Source: Klebsormidium nitens (Eukaryota; Streptophyta; Klebsormidiophyceae; Klebsormidiales; Klebsormidiaceae). Taken from it: 64,000 nucleotides of DNA. The notes under the pieces are model-generated. The model did not search any database and was not told the DNA's origin. It saw only the letters and a program-made list of their open reading frames with translations. The translations under genes were made by a program, and so were the position numbers. Below are positions 34,374 to 46,229 of this stretch, piece after piece. Each line of letters opens with the position of its first letter. Position 1 is the first letter of the stretch. Location of the stretch: NCBI GenBank assembly GCA_000708835.1, contig DF237334.1:1-64000 (forward strand). The letters are read 5' to 3'.

Positions 34374-35109
34374 AATTATACCTTTTAATAATACCCTGAA
34401 TATTGGCTCACGGCCCACGGGCCGCACCAAGCCAGGTACCGTCGCTACCCTGACCGGGGCCGCCACACACTAGGTACAATCGGCCGGGACGATGGGAGAC
34501 GCAGGTCGGGAGTCGGGACCGGTGATACACGGTCGGTACTCCCGAGTCAAGACTCCCAGAACAAGCAGTGCACATTGCTGCGTGCACCCGGCTGCTCTGT
34601 CGGAGTCTGTCCCAGGCATGTGCCCTGTGCGGCTGCACAACTGCACACTGCACACTGCACACACGTACCTACTGCAGAGTGGCGGACTCTGGAGGCTTTT
34701 AGGCGCGATCCAGCCACCGGAGATCTCTCGACTCCTGATCGAGCTGCAGCCGCAGGTGTCCTTGTCCTGCCTAGAAATCCGGCGAAAGGCCAGCTGAGAG
34801 GTAGCGAGCCGATTTGCTAAGGCCCGTAAGGGGTTCATGCAGGGCTCCAGCTGGAGCTTCAAGTTCAGGGCTTCCACCACCGTCGAATGCTGGCCCTCGT
34901 GTGGTTGCCGGGGCGATCAGCGATGACCTATCTGCAAGGCGCTTCGTAGGAGGGAAATCCTGCAAGAGGCAGCCAGCTCAGTAGCGGTGTTCCTCGCCAA
35001 TGCACAAAGATCAGAGGAAGGGGCTGGGGTATTGAGAGGTGGTTGACATTCGTTGCAATGGCCTGGTGATTGAAAAGGGGGTTTCCCGGCAGAAAATTGA
35101 GATCCAGGA
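34374..35109. other. Intergenic upstream of the TRM gene
   Basis: No gene is supported. A small CTGCACA array (CTGCACACTGCACACTGCAC) lies near 34633-34664. The right end should contain the TRM promoter if exon 1 is at 35110. Confidence 0.4.
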
Positions 35110-38100
35110 ATGGCGCAACGTCTCCTGAGGGCCTTGTCTCCTTTCAGGAGGAGGTCTGCTGCGCAGGTGAGACTGTCAGATCTGGCTGCCAGTTGGCGTC
35201 ATTCATACTGGCGAGAGATCTGCTCTCTTAGCTTGACATTGTCCTTCCTCACACGATTTTGCACATAATGCGGGCTGCCCTGTGCGTCAACTCCTTCTTA
35301 TGAACGGGTTTTGAGCGTCAAGTAGTCTTCTGCATTGACAATGTGGGGGCGCATTCACAGAGCGAGCCATCTCTGTGGCAGCCGCAACTCGTTGCATTTG
35401 TCGGCTTGTTTTTCTGGGAACGGTCCCTGACGTCCGGACAAGTCCAGACTTATTCATGGCGCCCTTCGGAACGAATCCCGTACTTCAGAGTTGGGTCGTA
35501 CTTGTAATGGCGCCATGCTTAACCAATCTCAAACGTTACATGCCCGGGATTTGGCGCGCAGGGTTTTGTTGATAGAGCTCAAAAAACAGGCAGGTTTTGT
35601 TCAAGGCGCCTTGATTTCAAGTCCTGAAACGTGCGCTCTCAGGTGCCATCTCTTCACGTTGCTGCTGCTTGTCCGTGACTCCAGTCTGAGAACATTTGAT
35701 GGAAACTCTGTCTGGATATGACTGCTTTCATCCTACCATTATCTGTTTGCTACTGTTGTTTGTTGTCCTGCGATCGAGGAGCAGTTTAAGCAAGCACTCT
35801 GGGACACTGATTGTGCAACATCTGAAAAGCAGACGTAATTTGCACATTCTGATCTGGTGAAGCACGCATTGAGCACTCCGAATTCTGGCAGAGCTCAAGT
35901 TGGTGAAATCCTTTTAAGAAGTTGCAGTCGCTATATCAGTTGCCACGTTGCGCAGCTGGCCTCCTCAATAGACCGGGCACGAGCATGCGATTCCAAGTAG
36001 AAGAGAATTACTGGAACCGCCTTTATTGCCACATTGTTGGTTCATCCTTGTTGAAGTCTCTTCAATGCCACACTTTAGCAACGGCGCCTAGAAAACTGGG
36101 AGCGAGGGACATGAGAACTTGGTCCTAGTCACTCAGAGTACTAGTGGAGTTGCGACTTCTTCATCAGGCCTGATTTGCGTGCACTGATCCACACAAAGGA
36201 AAGAGCACCTTTTCTGGTCTGCTCGCTGGCTGCGATCGATCCACCAACTTTGACCGCTTGGTGCTAAGGTTTCAGCTCAAGCATCAGTGAGGTCTCTCTG
36301 TGGCTCCTTTTGCAGTTTGCTGACTGCATTGCACTTTGTTGGCATCATTTGCTTTGGCCCACACGTTGGAAGCAACCCCTCAATAAGCTAAGAACGGATG
36401 TGAGATGCTATCGGGCGTGGTCCAAGTGCAACATGAGATATGAGAACATTCGCCCACATTCCCAAGGGCACAAGCAGACAGGATCTGACACTTTTGTAGC
36501 AGCGGGAAAGCATGTACCTCTCTGCGCATTACATAGTCCGTAAACTTGCCTGACGGCATTGTTGCATATTTCAAGCGATCCAGGGCTCCGCTTATCGACA
36601 TTGCTCAGATTATTCGCCCTCTTTACCTGTTGCAGAAAGCGCAGGAGGCCAAGGAGGAAGAAGAACGCAAGGCGCAGCTTCTGAAGGACAAGGAGGACTT
36701 GGAAGCGGGGGGTCCATTCTCGCGTGCTAGGACAGACGAGGAGCGGAAGTTGCAGGCGGCCCGGCGGAAGGAACACGAGGTTGCGAGGGCGCAGCTGTTT
36801 GCGGGGAGGGAGGAGGCCCCCATAAAAGCAAATGGAATCCACGAAGGGGAAGGCAGGAATGGCGAGGAGTCGCGGACAGTTGGGAGTTCGCCGAGCAGAG
36901 CTAGAGGGGTGGGGCCGCCTGGCAAGTTCAGGGACGGCGGGCCGCGGGAGAATGGTGCGCTTCGGCAGGAGAATGGGACGGGGCGGTTCCGGTTTGAGAA
37001 TGGTGATGCTGAAAGGGCGCAGATGAAGGTGAGGGGCTTTGGAATGCGTGCATCCGTTCCTTTGTCTGATTATAAGTGGGGGAGGAATCTGGAAGCTCAA
37101 CAATCTGTGGGCGCGTGAGAAGAGGAAGTCAAGATCAGACACGAGCTTTCTCGGGCAGAGATGCAGGTACTCTGTTTTGGCGCCTCGCCAGGTCGGGTCA
37201 CGCTTGATTGAAAGGCTGCCTGCTGTCTGGCTGGCGAGATAAGTCCATTCATGAGAAGCAGCCCTCTGCTTACTGTCAGCAAGATAGTCTGCAGGTCGCA
37301 ACATGGGTGCTTGCTGTAGGGCCCATTTGCTTTAGGGTGCGCGTAGACCGAAATGCTGCAAAAAGCTTTTCCAGATTTTTTTGCCAATCGGAAGGCTTTC
37401 AAGATCCACGTGGGAACCCAAGGTATGTACCAGAGGAGCTGTATGGGTTGAAAAGTACCCTACCTTCTACCTGTCGGTACTGCAAAGGCAACAGGGGAGG
37501 CCAAGTAGGTTATCGGTCCACGCGCAACCTTACCTGTTGGAATCGCGCACACAACAAGGACAGAGCAGGAACAAGCCCGACAGAATGTTGTCTTCATTGC
37601 AGCAGTGAACAGGACTCATTGCTCCTGAACGACAAGCATTTGCTTCCTATTCGGCTAGGGGGGTTTACATAGGGGGGTCTTCCCTGATTCCCCTGCCTCT
37701 TACTCTTTCCACCCCCCCAAGGTCTTAGTCTTTCTCCCCCCCCACACGTTTGCAGGAGTCACCAGGCAACTTCTCCCCCGTAAGCCCTCTGACGGCTGCC
37801 GCCAGCAGCAGCAGCAGCAGCCCCTCCTTACAGGGGGTCCCGATGAACGGCACGTCCTCCCCCCTCTCAGACCGAGCGTCGCCCCCCCAGGGGGGCAAAC
37901 CCAAGCCCTCAGAGGGCAGCTTCAGCTCCCCCCTGTCTGGAAACCCGCTCCTGTCAACCCTCTCGGAGCTGTCGAAAAACTCGGTACAGCCGACGTCCAC
38001 TGCGCAAGATGCGGGGGAGACAAAACGGCCGCTCGCGAGGCCGCTGAACATCAGCTTTATGGGCAGTTATAACAGGGAGAGGGCAGAGAGCGACGAGCTG

Positions 38101-41100
38101 AAAGAAGGGGCGAGGGCGGCGTCGCCACGCCCCCGGGGGGGGGCAGATCCGGATGTCCAGAAAGAGCTCGTGAAGACGCCGGCGCGTGAGGAGGTTAAGC
38201 AAACCAGCACACAGGTCAAGCAGCACACCGCAGAGGTTAAGCAAACCAGTCTGGAGGTTAAGATTCCTGAGCCGGTGGAAGAGCCAGAGGGGCCGACGGC
38301 GGCCTCGCCGTTCCGCCTCACGACCAGCCCGATCTACATGCCCCCAGAACCGAAGGTGCGGCGACCGCTGCCCCCCCGGGAGGAACACGAGGACGAGATT
38401 CCGTGGGCAAAGGACAGCATGATGCGGCGGGGGGGTTGGGCGAGCATGATCATGGATGAGAGTACGTACAACCTGCCGCGCATCGCCGTACGGGTTTCGT
38501 CGCCGGATACGGGGCTGGGGGGGGGGCGGTGTCCCCCCGGTTTGCGTCCCCGGGGGTCTCTCCAAGGTACCCGAACGGCAGCCGCAGCCCCCGACACGCG
38601 GCGCCGACGCGCGCGGTCAGGGGGCTGAAAACGCCGGAGAAGCAGCCCCCCAAAACGAGGTCGCCGGGCAGCTTCTCGGCCCCCCTGGTGCGAACGGAGC
38701 CGCCAGGGGGCCGCAGCCCTAAGCAGGGGTTCATGAGGGGGACAGCGAGCAGCAAGGTGAAGACAGCGAATGCAAAGGAGGGGGGGAGAATCAGGACCAG
38801 TAGTACCCCCCGGAAAAAGATTCTACCGCCAGTGGAGGCCAAAAGAGACGACGCTTTTGCTGGTGAGGGTGGGAATATGTCGGAATTACGTTCTGAGTTT
38901 GTATTTGTTTGCTTTCGACTTTGTGCTTGTTTGCATTTACCCATTGGCTGACTGATTGATAGACTGTTTTGACTCAACTAACTAAATTGGAATGATCAAG
39001 ATCGTGTTCATGTTCTGAGAAAGTGACAGCTGGCGGCTGAAGTTGGCATTTTTAAAGGCCTTTCTGTCATCCAGATTCGGAACAGACCCTGTGAGCCCTG
39101 TACACCAAGAGCTGCCAGACCCTGGTATTCTTGCTTTCTTTTTGGATTGTTCGTGTTGAGGAAAGCCGTTGTCTCTGCTTGGTTGTTGACTTGACAAGTT
39201 GTGCAGAACTCTATCATGTTTGGTGTGAGCATACCCAAAAGAAGCGCCTCTTCAAGAAAAGCATAACACATGTAAAGGTGTTCAATGTCGGAGTGATAAG
39301 GGTTTGTGAGGACAAAGCTTTTACTGGTCCTCTTTCATTTGACAGGCTCTATCAGTCTTGCCGTTAGTCATTGAAGAAGCAGGACAGACACATGCTGGAA
39401 GTGACCTCGATTTAGTCTGCCTTCTGACGGTTAGGCTGGCCGTCATCCGACTAAGACACAATCACCAAATGCGAGGTTGTACTAAAGCCCTACCGCCCAT
39501 CAACGAACAATTTCTGATCTTCACTTCCCCGACTGTTCAGGCGACAAGCTGTTGGACTTTGGCGCCAGCTTCAGCCCCGCAGAGCGCGGCTCGGAGTTGT
39601 TCCTCCGCAAAGCCAAGCAGCCCGTCTCCGGCGGGAGAGCCTTTGGCGCTGGAGATCGCCATAACCGTCTTCATCGCAGCGCCAGCTTCCCCGCTGTCGG
39701 GGTCACTCCCTCCGAGATGGCCGAACTCGCAGCGCTCAAAGCGCAGCTCTCAGCCGCGCTCCACATCCCCTCCCCCTCGGCTGCCCGCAGGAAGGACCCC
39801 CCGCCTGAAAGCCAAGCCGCAATACCCGAAACCCTGCTGAAGAGCCCGCTGAAGAGCCCGCTGAAGGGCCCCCAAAAGAGCTTGCTTGTGAAAACAAAGA
39901 GCGTTGGGGGGGTGCCGGAGGTTGATCTTTCCGGGGGGGTAGAGGAGCCCCCAGCTGTCCCAGCAGATGTGCCCCTGGCGGCAGAAGCTGCCTTCTCCGC
40001 ACCTCTCAAGAGCCCCAAGTCGCCTTTAAAGGCGCTCTCCGGCGGGGCAGTTGCACAGCCTACCAAGTCCCCCGCCGAGAAGCCGCGCACCGCCTCACCC
40101 CGGCGCTCGAGCTCGCCTCTGCGGAAGCCCGTCGCCTCTCCCAAGGCTGCCTCGCCGAAGGGCCCTGTTCCGACCAAGGACGCGCCTTCCCCCACCTCGG
40201 CGCGGAGCACTTCGGGTCAAACAGGCTCCCCGAGCCCCAGCCCCAAGTCGCCCAGTGTGAAAAAGCCCCCACCCGCCCCCAGGAACAAACCCGTCTTGGA
40301 AGTCGACGTCCCCGCTCGCCCGAGCCTGGTGACCTCACTCCTCGCGAGCCCCGGAAGGGGATCCCCCCGTAGCAGCCCCTCTTCTCTTCACTCCCCCGCG
40401 TCCAGCCCCTCTAGGAGCCCCCTCCGCGCGAGGCGCGCCTCTTCCCCCTCGGGGGCGTCTTCGCTGATGTCACCCACGGCGGCGAGCCTCAACAAGGCAA
40501 TCCCCGGGAGCCCCCAGGCGCGATCCCCGAGCCCCAGCCGACTCTCGCGGTCGCAGTCCGTTGGAGGCGACGAGAAAACGCCGTCCCCCCGAATGTCAGC
40601 CGTGCGGAGCAACTCGCTTCCGGTGAATCTCGACAGACTACCGGGGTTGGGCAAGACCCGGCGGGCGTCGAGCCCGACGCCCGGCGTGCGGGCGGGCACG
40701 CAAGGGGGCTCGGAAAAGCGCGTGGGGAGCCCCGGGCGGGCGAAGCTGAAGCCGGCGGTGCCGAAACGGGAGGTGACGAAGAGGGAACTAGGCACGAGGA
40801 GACTGTCGGACGTGTCGTCTGGGTCGAGCGAGGAGTTGGTCGATTTGGGAGAGCCGACGTCGCTTCTGCCCGACGATCTTGCGCCGTCTGAGGAGGGGTC
40901 ACAGTCCGTGAGTGAGCTGGTTTCTTCCCAGGGAGGAAGCGGCGAGGTGCCAGCAGAAGAGGCCCTGTCTGATAAGGCTGCAGACAAGGATGCTGACATA
41001 ATCAGCGACGGGAAGGATGATGTCAGAAGCAACTGGAAGGCTGACGTCAGCAAAGACGGAGCTAAGCTGGTTGCGGAGGCTGAGGGCAAGGTGGCGGTTC

Positions 41101-44031
41101 CTGAAGCAGTGGATGAGGCGGGTCAAGAAGCAGCAAATGATACGCCGACTAGAGAAATTGAACAGATTGGGAGTGGTGGAGAGGGAAACGGTGAAGTTAT
41201 TAAGGCGGTTCGGGAGGACGATCAAGAATCCAAGAAGGGCGGGGTGCAGCAAATGGTCGCTTCCGTGAACGCAACCTCCGCTAAATCGAACGAGGCCGCT
41301 ACTTTCGCTTTTGCCAAGCACGCTGACGTCATCAAGGTGCAGGAGGTGGAGACCGAGACGCAGGTCGAGTTTGGCGCGGGGGAGTTCCCCTCAGCTGCTA
41401 GCCGCGGGCTCATTCTCGAGGACGACTCGCTGGAGATGCTCCCGGGGGCGCCTCTCGTGGCCGCCAATCGCGTCACCAATCCAGAGGGGGGGGCAGCTTC
41501 AGCTGGGACTCCTAGTGTGCACGGAGGGGGGGAAACGAAACATGGCTCGCTTTCGGAGCCCAGTGCTGAGGTCCAGAGGAAACAAGTGGTGTCGATCAGC
41601 GAGAAAGAGCGGCGCCGGGCCGAGGTCGCGAACCTGCTGGCGGCGTTACAGGAGCGGGAGGAGATCGACTACATTGCGCGCCTCGTGCGCAGGGCGCAGC
41701 GCGAGAAGGCGCAGCTCTCGCGGCCGGCCAGGCCCGAGGACGACCCCCCCAGCGTGACGAGCAGCCTCGACAGCCTGGGGTCGGCCGGGGCGCATTTCGA
41801 AAAGGGGGGGGAGCCCGATGGGGAGAGCGTTCAGAAGGCGGGCGAAGTACATAGGACGAGCGCGGAGAAAGCGCCTGAGGCCCCCAGGAAGAGCTCTGAG
41901 GAGGGCACGAAGGTCTCTACTGCGGAGAAGTTCGACGACATCAGCCCCCCGGAAGCTGAGGGTCCGGCGGGGCTTGCGGGGTGGAGCAAGATTTTGGGTG
42001 CGAGCGAGGGGGGCGAGACGGCGGTGTGGGTGGATGCGGGAGCAAGGGTTTTGGAACCCCCTGAAGAGAAAGCCACGGACGCAGTGCTACAGGCAGTGGA
42101 GACGGTTGTCTCTTCCAAGGGGGTGCCTGAGGAGCCAGAGCGGAGGGTGGTGCAAAGCCGGGCCGAGGTGGGGGTTGTGCAGGGAGAGGAAACCGCAGTT
42201 TCCGTTAGCAAGATGGAGGTGGCTCCCATGGCTGGTGTTCGGGACCGAGGATTGGAGAGCTCGTCCCCTACGGTCGACGCGAAGGTGAGCGATCGCCTTG
42301 GTGATTGATTCCGATCGGTGGCATACAATAGGATCCTGTTCTTGCCTTCCCTTGTTCAACAACTCAGTGATTTGATTCATTTTGTTGGCGTTCTGTCGGG
42401 CCCTGCTTTTGCCCCTCCCACTGTTCATTCATCCCCTGTCTGTGACGGTTGGGACAACATGTTCTCAATTTGACCTCCTTAGCAGCAGTGCAGGCATTGC
42501 CGCAAAATGCTGTGAAACGCAGATTTGACTGGGGCGAACTTGGAGAAACCGAAAGGCACACCTGGACTTTCAGCAGCTTCATTTCTGGAAGATGCAACAG
42601 ATCTTATTGGTGCAAACCCTTTGGTTACAGGAGCCACCCCGGCGCAAGGAAAGCGCCACCATCAGCATGCCCGAGAAACCCGCTAGGGGTGCGGCCGAGG
42701 GGCCCGAGACCGGGCTGTGGGACACCCACCCCAGCCCGACGTCTCCGCTGGACTTCCTGGACGAGATGCAGGGTGAGCCGTCCAAACCTTTCAAATTTTG
42801 TGGTCGCCGTCTAGCTTACGGTAAATGACTTTCCACTTGTAATGAAAGTGGCTCGGAAAGTGGCTAGGATCGTCCAAACCAGTCGTCAGTCGTCAAGAGC
42901 CGTCCGAACCAAGTGTTGTGCCGGATGGCTCTGCAAATGCTGTGTCAACCCGTCCACAATGGTCTCTAACCGTCCACAGTTGAAGGGCCTGTTAGCCGTT
43001 CTGCCCGCGAGCTCACTGCTTCGCTGTTCTTCATCATCAACCTGGCTTTCGAGTTGGCAACACAGCCCACGCCTGAGGTCAAGGCTTCGCCGACCTCCTC
43101 TGTTCTGGTGCGTTCCGTCCGTCCGTTGGCTTCTTCGACCCTTGTCTCAATTTCGTAACTGACTCACCTCATTCGTCCTCCTGCAGACACCCCCGGACCA
43201 GTCGCTAAACCGACTTCCCACGAGAAGTCGCGCTTCCGAAAGGCGCCGAGACCCGACCTAAGGAACCCTGTGGTTTACGTCGAGACCGCGCTCGCACATG
43301 CGGGGCTCACGGCGCCCGAGCCGCACCCGCTGCCCGAGTGGTTTAGCCAAACCGAGGTCCTTAACCCGGCGCTCTTCCAGGAGCTGGAGCGCCAGGTCGA
43401 CGCGGACCTCCTCCCGTCCGGTGGCCACCGCAAGGGCGCCACGTGGCGCCTCTCGCTCGACTCGACCGCGCTGCGCGACGCGTACTCGCGGCCGCACACC
43501 CCCCGCAAGGAGGGCTACCCGGACCGCCGGATGCTGTTCGACCGCATGGACGAGGTGCTGGGGGAGCTGCTCGCGCCGCACCGCGGCCCCCCCCTCGGGA
43601 AGCGGCGGCTGCGGCCGTTGCGGCGCCCGGGCCGGCGGCGCGCGCGGCGGCGGCGCGAGTGCGACGGACGACGGACCCCGGCCGGGTCCGGACCGGTCGG
43701 CGNNNNNNNNNNNNNNNNNNNNCGGTCGGCGGCGCGGCCCGGGGCGGACGCTCGTCGCGGCGTGGTCGCGACGTGCGACGACGACGCCCCCGGCCCGGGG
43801 GGTGACCCCGGGTTTGACGCGTGCTCCCCGCAGGGGGTGGAGGAGTTGCTGCAGAAGTGCCTCCCCCAGGCGCAGCGCAAGTGGGACAACTTTGAGGTGG
43901 AGGAGGCGGAGGTGGGGGTGGAAGTGGAGGTGGGCATCCTGGACGATCTCATCGGCGAGGCGGTGCAGGGGTTCATTGCGATGGAGCAACAGAGGGGGGG
44001 CCGGCGGCGGGTCCACCCGGTCGCTTCTTGA
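35110..44031 (+). CDS. TRM/LONGIFOLIA-family protein with C-terminal DUF4378 (frameshifted and gapped in this assembly)
   Basis: Well-supported exons: 36636-37028, 37756-38862, 39541-42284, 42631-42772, 43187-~43702 and 43834-44031. A likely first exon, 35110-35166 (MAQRLLRALSPFRRRSAAQ), joins in phase. The protein is ~1,750 residues: a Glu/Lys-rich coiled segment (KAQEAKEEEERKAQLLKDKE), then a very long Ser/Pro/Ala-rich, mostly disordered middle. HPSPTSPLDFLDEM follows, resembling the TRM motif PSPVSVLD. A DUF4378 domain ends the protein (VYVETALAHAGLTA, LNPALFQELERQ, RRMLFDRMDEVLGELL, GILDDLIGEAVQGFI). In plants these proteins recruit TON1/PP2A complexes to cortical microtubules and shape cell growth. 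The frame shifts by one base in a run of ten G near 38517-38526, and a 20-N gap interrupts DUF4378. Confidence 0.82.
43703..43722. other. Assembly gap (20 N) inside the TRM gene
   Basis: Exactly 20 N, the size of a placeholder gap. The left flank ends CGGTCGGCG and the right flank begins CGGTCGGCG, so the contig ends share at least 9 nt. Both flanks are extremely GC-rich and partly similar (CGAGTGCGACGGACGACG and CGACGTGCGACGACGACG), which suggests a hard-to-sequence GC tandem repeat. Confidence 0.9.
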
Positions 44032-45318
44032 AGCGCGTCGGGGGGGGGGTACTCAGACGAGAATTTGGAGGGAGGCGGGGTCGCTGAGTGTTTGAGTGGT
44101 TGAAAGGTGGTGGGAGTCCCACTTCGGGGGCGGAACATCAGTCGCGCGAAGTAGGGGATGGAGGAGGATTGCAATCTGGGCGGGCGTTGGGGGGGTTTAC
44201 CGTACCAGAAGCTCTTGACGGACGGCTTGCATGTGTTGACCACGAGCGATGCATCGCGTGTTGTTTGCTGACTATTTATGCTGTTGGGAACGGTAGGAAG
44301 TTGTGCCCATTGAGGCGCACCTCTAAGTAGCTGGGCCCTCTTTTGAAGCAAAGAGCCTGCTGTGGGCAGGAGTGCCGGCCCTGACTAATCGTGGTGACCC
44401 GGGCAAGGGTGCTAACCCGTTAGCTTGAAACAGGGACAGGGTGTTTGCCGTTTCTGCTTGGACAGACCGCCTTTGGACTTTAAGGCTCGGACCGACGAGT
44501 TGAACCTTATTACCTAAGTAAGACTTGGGCCGAAAGAAACGTCGAGTTGGGCTGCTTGCGGCTTAGTGCTGCCTTGATTGGAGATGATGTACCATAGAGC
44601 TAAGCTAGAAGAAAGTGCGACCACTGGCAAGTTGCACAGGTTCTCTCACCGGCTTGCTTTACTTTATCGTTTAGGAATCGCGTCAAACAATTCAGGGTAG
44701 GGCCTTTCGTTTACCTAGCATAGGATCGTCGTAGGTTTATTGTTTGATTGATGACTTTCTTCTACTCTTGTATTGTACCGTATACGTTGTAGTGCCTTAC
44801 GATTGAAAGAATCTGTGTTGTATAGTACATGATAGCTCGGATTTCTTTCGATTCCAATGATGATGGGCGGCCCTAATCACATGTGCATTACTGTTTGTAT
44901 TGCAAGCCTGAAGAAGCTATACCAAGGACGCTCGTCGGATGTGTTAGTATCTTGGTTAGAAGCTTGATCCATCCAACTAATCGAAGGTAGCTTGCAAGCA
45001 TGACTACCTTACATTTGTGCGCCCGGTCAATTCTGAGTTCAGCAAAGCGGGTGTATACCTCGGTTCCGATCGATCGAGGATGACCATGTCCAGGCAGTGA
45101 CCAGCACTTGCACCGTTGCGGTGGCTGTGATTGCATGATTGAGTAGACGGTTGTTGTTGACCTGTTCGACATGCCTTCAAGTTCGCTTTATGGAATGCTT
45201 ACACAGGTATAGCTAGATCGCTCGGCCCGGCCCATGACTGAATGAACGATAAATGAACTTTTTCATATATTTGTTATTTGTTATTGTTTGATTAGCGTCG
45301 GTTCGGAGCCGTGATCGG
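44032..45318. other. 3' flank of the TRM gene; no gene seen
   Basis: It begins with the TRM 3' UTR. The rest has no domain-bearing ORF. The stretch 45240-45300 is AT-rich (TTTGTTATTTGTTATTGTTT) next to the LINE tail. Confidence 0.45.
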
Positions 45319-45720
45319 CTAAGTCGACGATTGTCCTATTACGCTAGCTCGCTTATCTAAAGCAAGATGCACGAATTTACCTACCACATCTGTGTCCTGC
45401 AAGTTAAGAAAAGCTTTCAAGTCTCTATTTCGTCTGTCCTCGAATAGAAACTGAAAGGTCGTTCGAATGTCACTATAACCCGAGCAATCATATACAAAAT
45501 GACTCTCCGTCTCTATTGCTCCCGACTTACAGACCTGGCAATGTCGCTCATCGCGAGCAATCCCTTGCCAACTCCCTGATTCAATAGCGAGCTTGTGTGC
45601 TCCCACTCTGAATTTGGCTAGGGTTGCAAAGTGCGCGGAGACGCCTATTTGATCTAATGAAAGGCTCAAAGGAGTAGCCGATCTTGACTTCACCAAAGTA
45701 CGTGCAGAACTTTCGGCCAT
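45319..45720 (-). mobile_element. 3' remnant of a non-LTR retrotransposon (zinc-binding tail of reverse transcriptase)
   Basis: A 133-codon frame contains LAKFRVGAHKLAIESGSWQG, then CQVCKSGAIETESHFVYDC. This is the C-terminal zinc-binding module (C-x2-C ... H-x4-C) that follows the reverse transcriptase in many LINE-type elements; their usual pattern is 'FR.G.H.L.IE.GRW..I.R..R.C..C..G..E.E.HF...C..Y'. No reverse transcriptase core is found upstream in frame, and the frame 5' of it (to ~46020) is shifted or unrelated. It is therefore a 5'-truncated, inactive copy, as is typical for LINEs. Confidence 0.7.
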
Positions 45721-46229
45721 AACCCTCCCTCGGGTCCTGCATATATGCCATCTCAGACCTCTCTTGAAGCAAAGCTAAGTCCAGAACACCTGTACTTTCG
45801 TTTGCTGACACATGCGCAAGCATGATCTTTGATGGCAAGCACCGCGCGCTCGATGGACTCTGTCTTTGTACAATTTGCAACTTGGTCACTGCCAAGTATA
45901 AGCGGCCCGGGGTTGAATGGAAGATGGCGCCACTTTGTTTGGGATCGTCCAGCTTGTTCCGACGTGGGCCGCCGCCCGTCATTGTGTATATGTCCGTTGG
46001 CGCGGGCGGCTTGTCCGGTTGCAAACTCTGACGTGAGATTCCCGGAGCCTGCCTGAGCCTGCCGCCGATAGCGACTTATAGTTAGCTCACCTAAAACCTC
46101 ACGAAACCCTCCACGCGAAGAGCGGCCGCGGTTTAAGGAATTGGATCGAAATCCAATTCGGCCAGCTGCATCTAGCAGCTTAGTATTGCCATCAAATCCA
46201 GGGGGTCACCTGCGAAAAGGAGCTGAACC

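Noticed and set aside
36408-37304. 298-codon minus-strand ORF
   Set aside because: Antisense to TRM exon 36636-37028 and its introns; Pro/Leu-rich mirror composition and no domain.
43258-44016. Long minus-strand ORF through the N gap
   Set aside because: Mirror of the DUF4378 exons in very GC-rich DNA; the plus strand carries the recognisable domain.
45581-46024. 147-codon minus-strand ORF overlapping the LINE tail
   Set aside because: Different register from the zinc-binding frame and no reverse transcriptase motif; possibly eroded LINE sequence but not supported.
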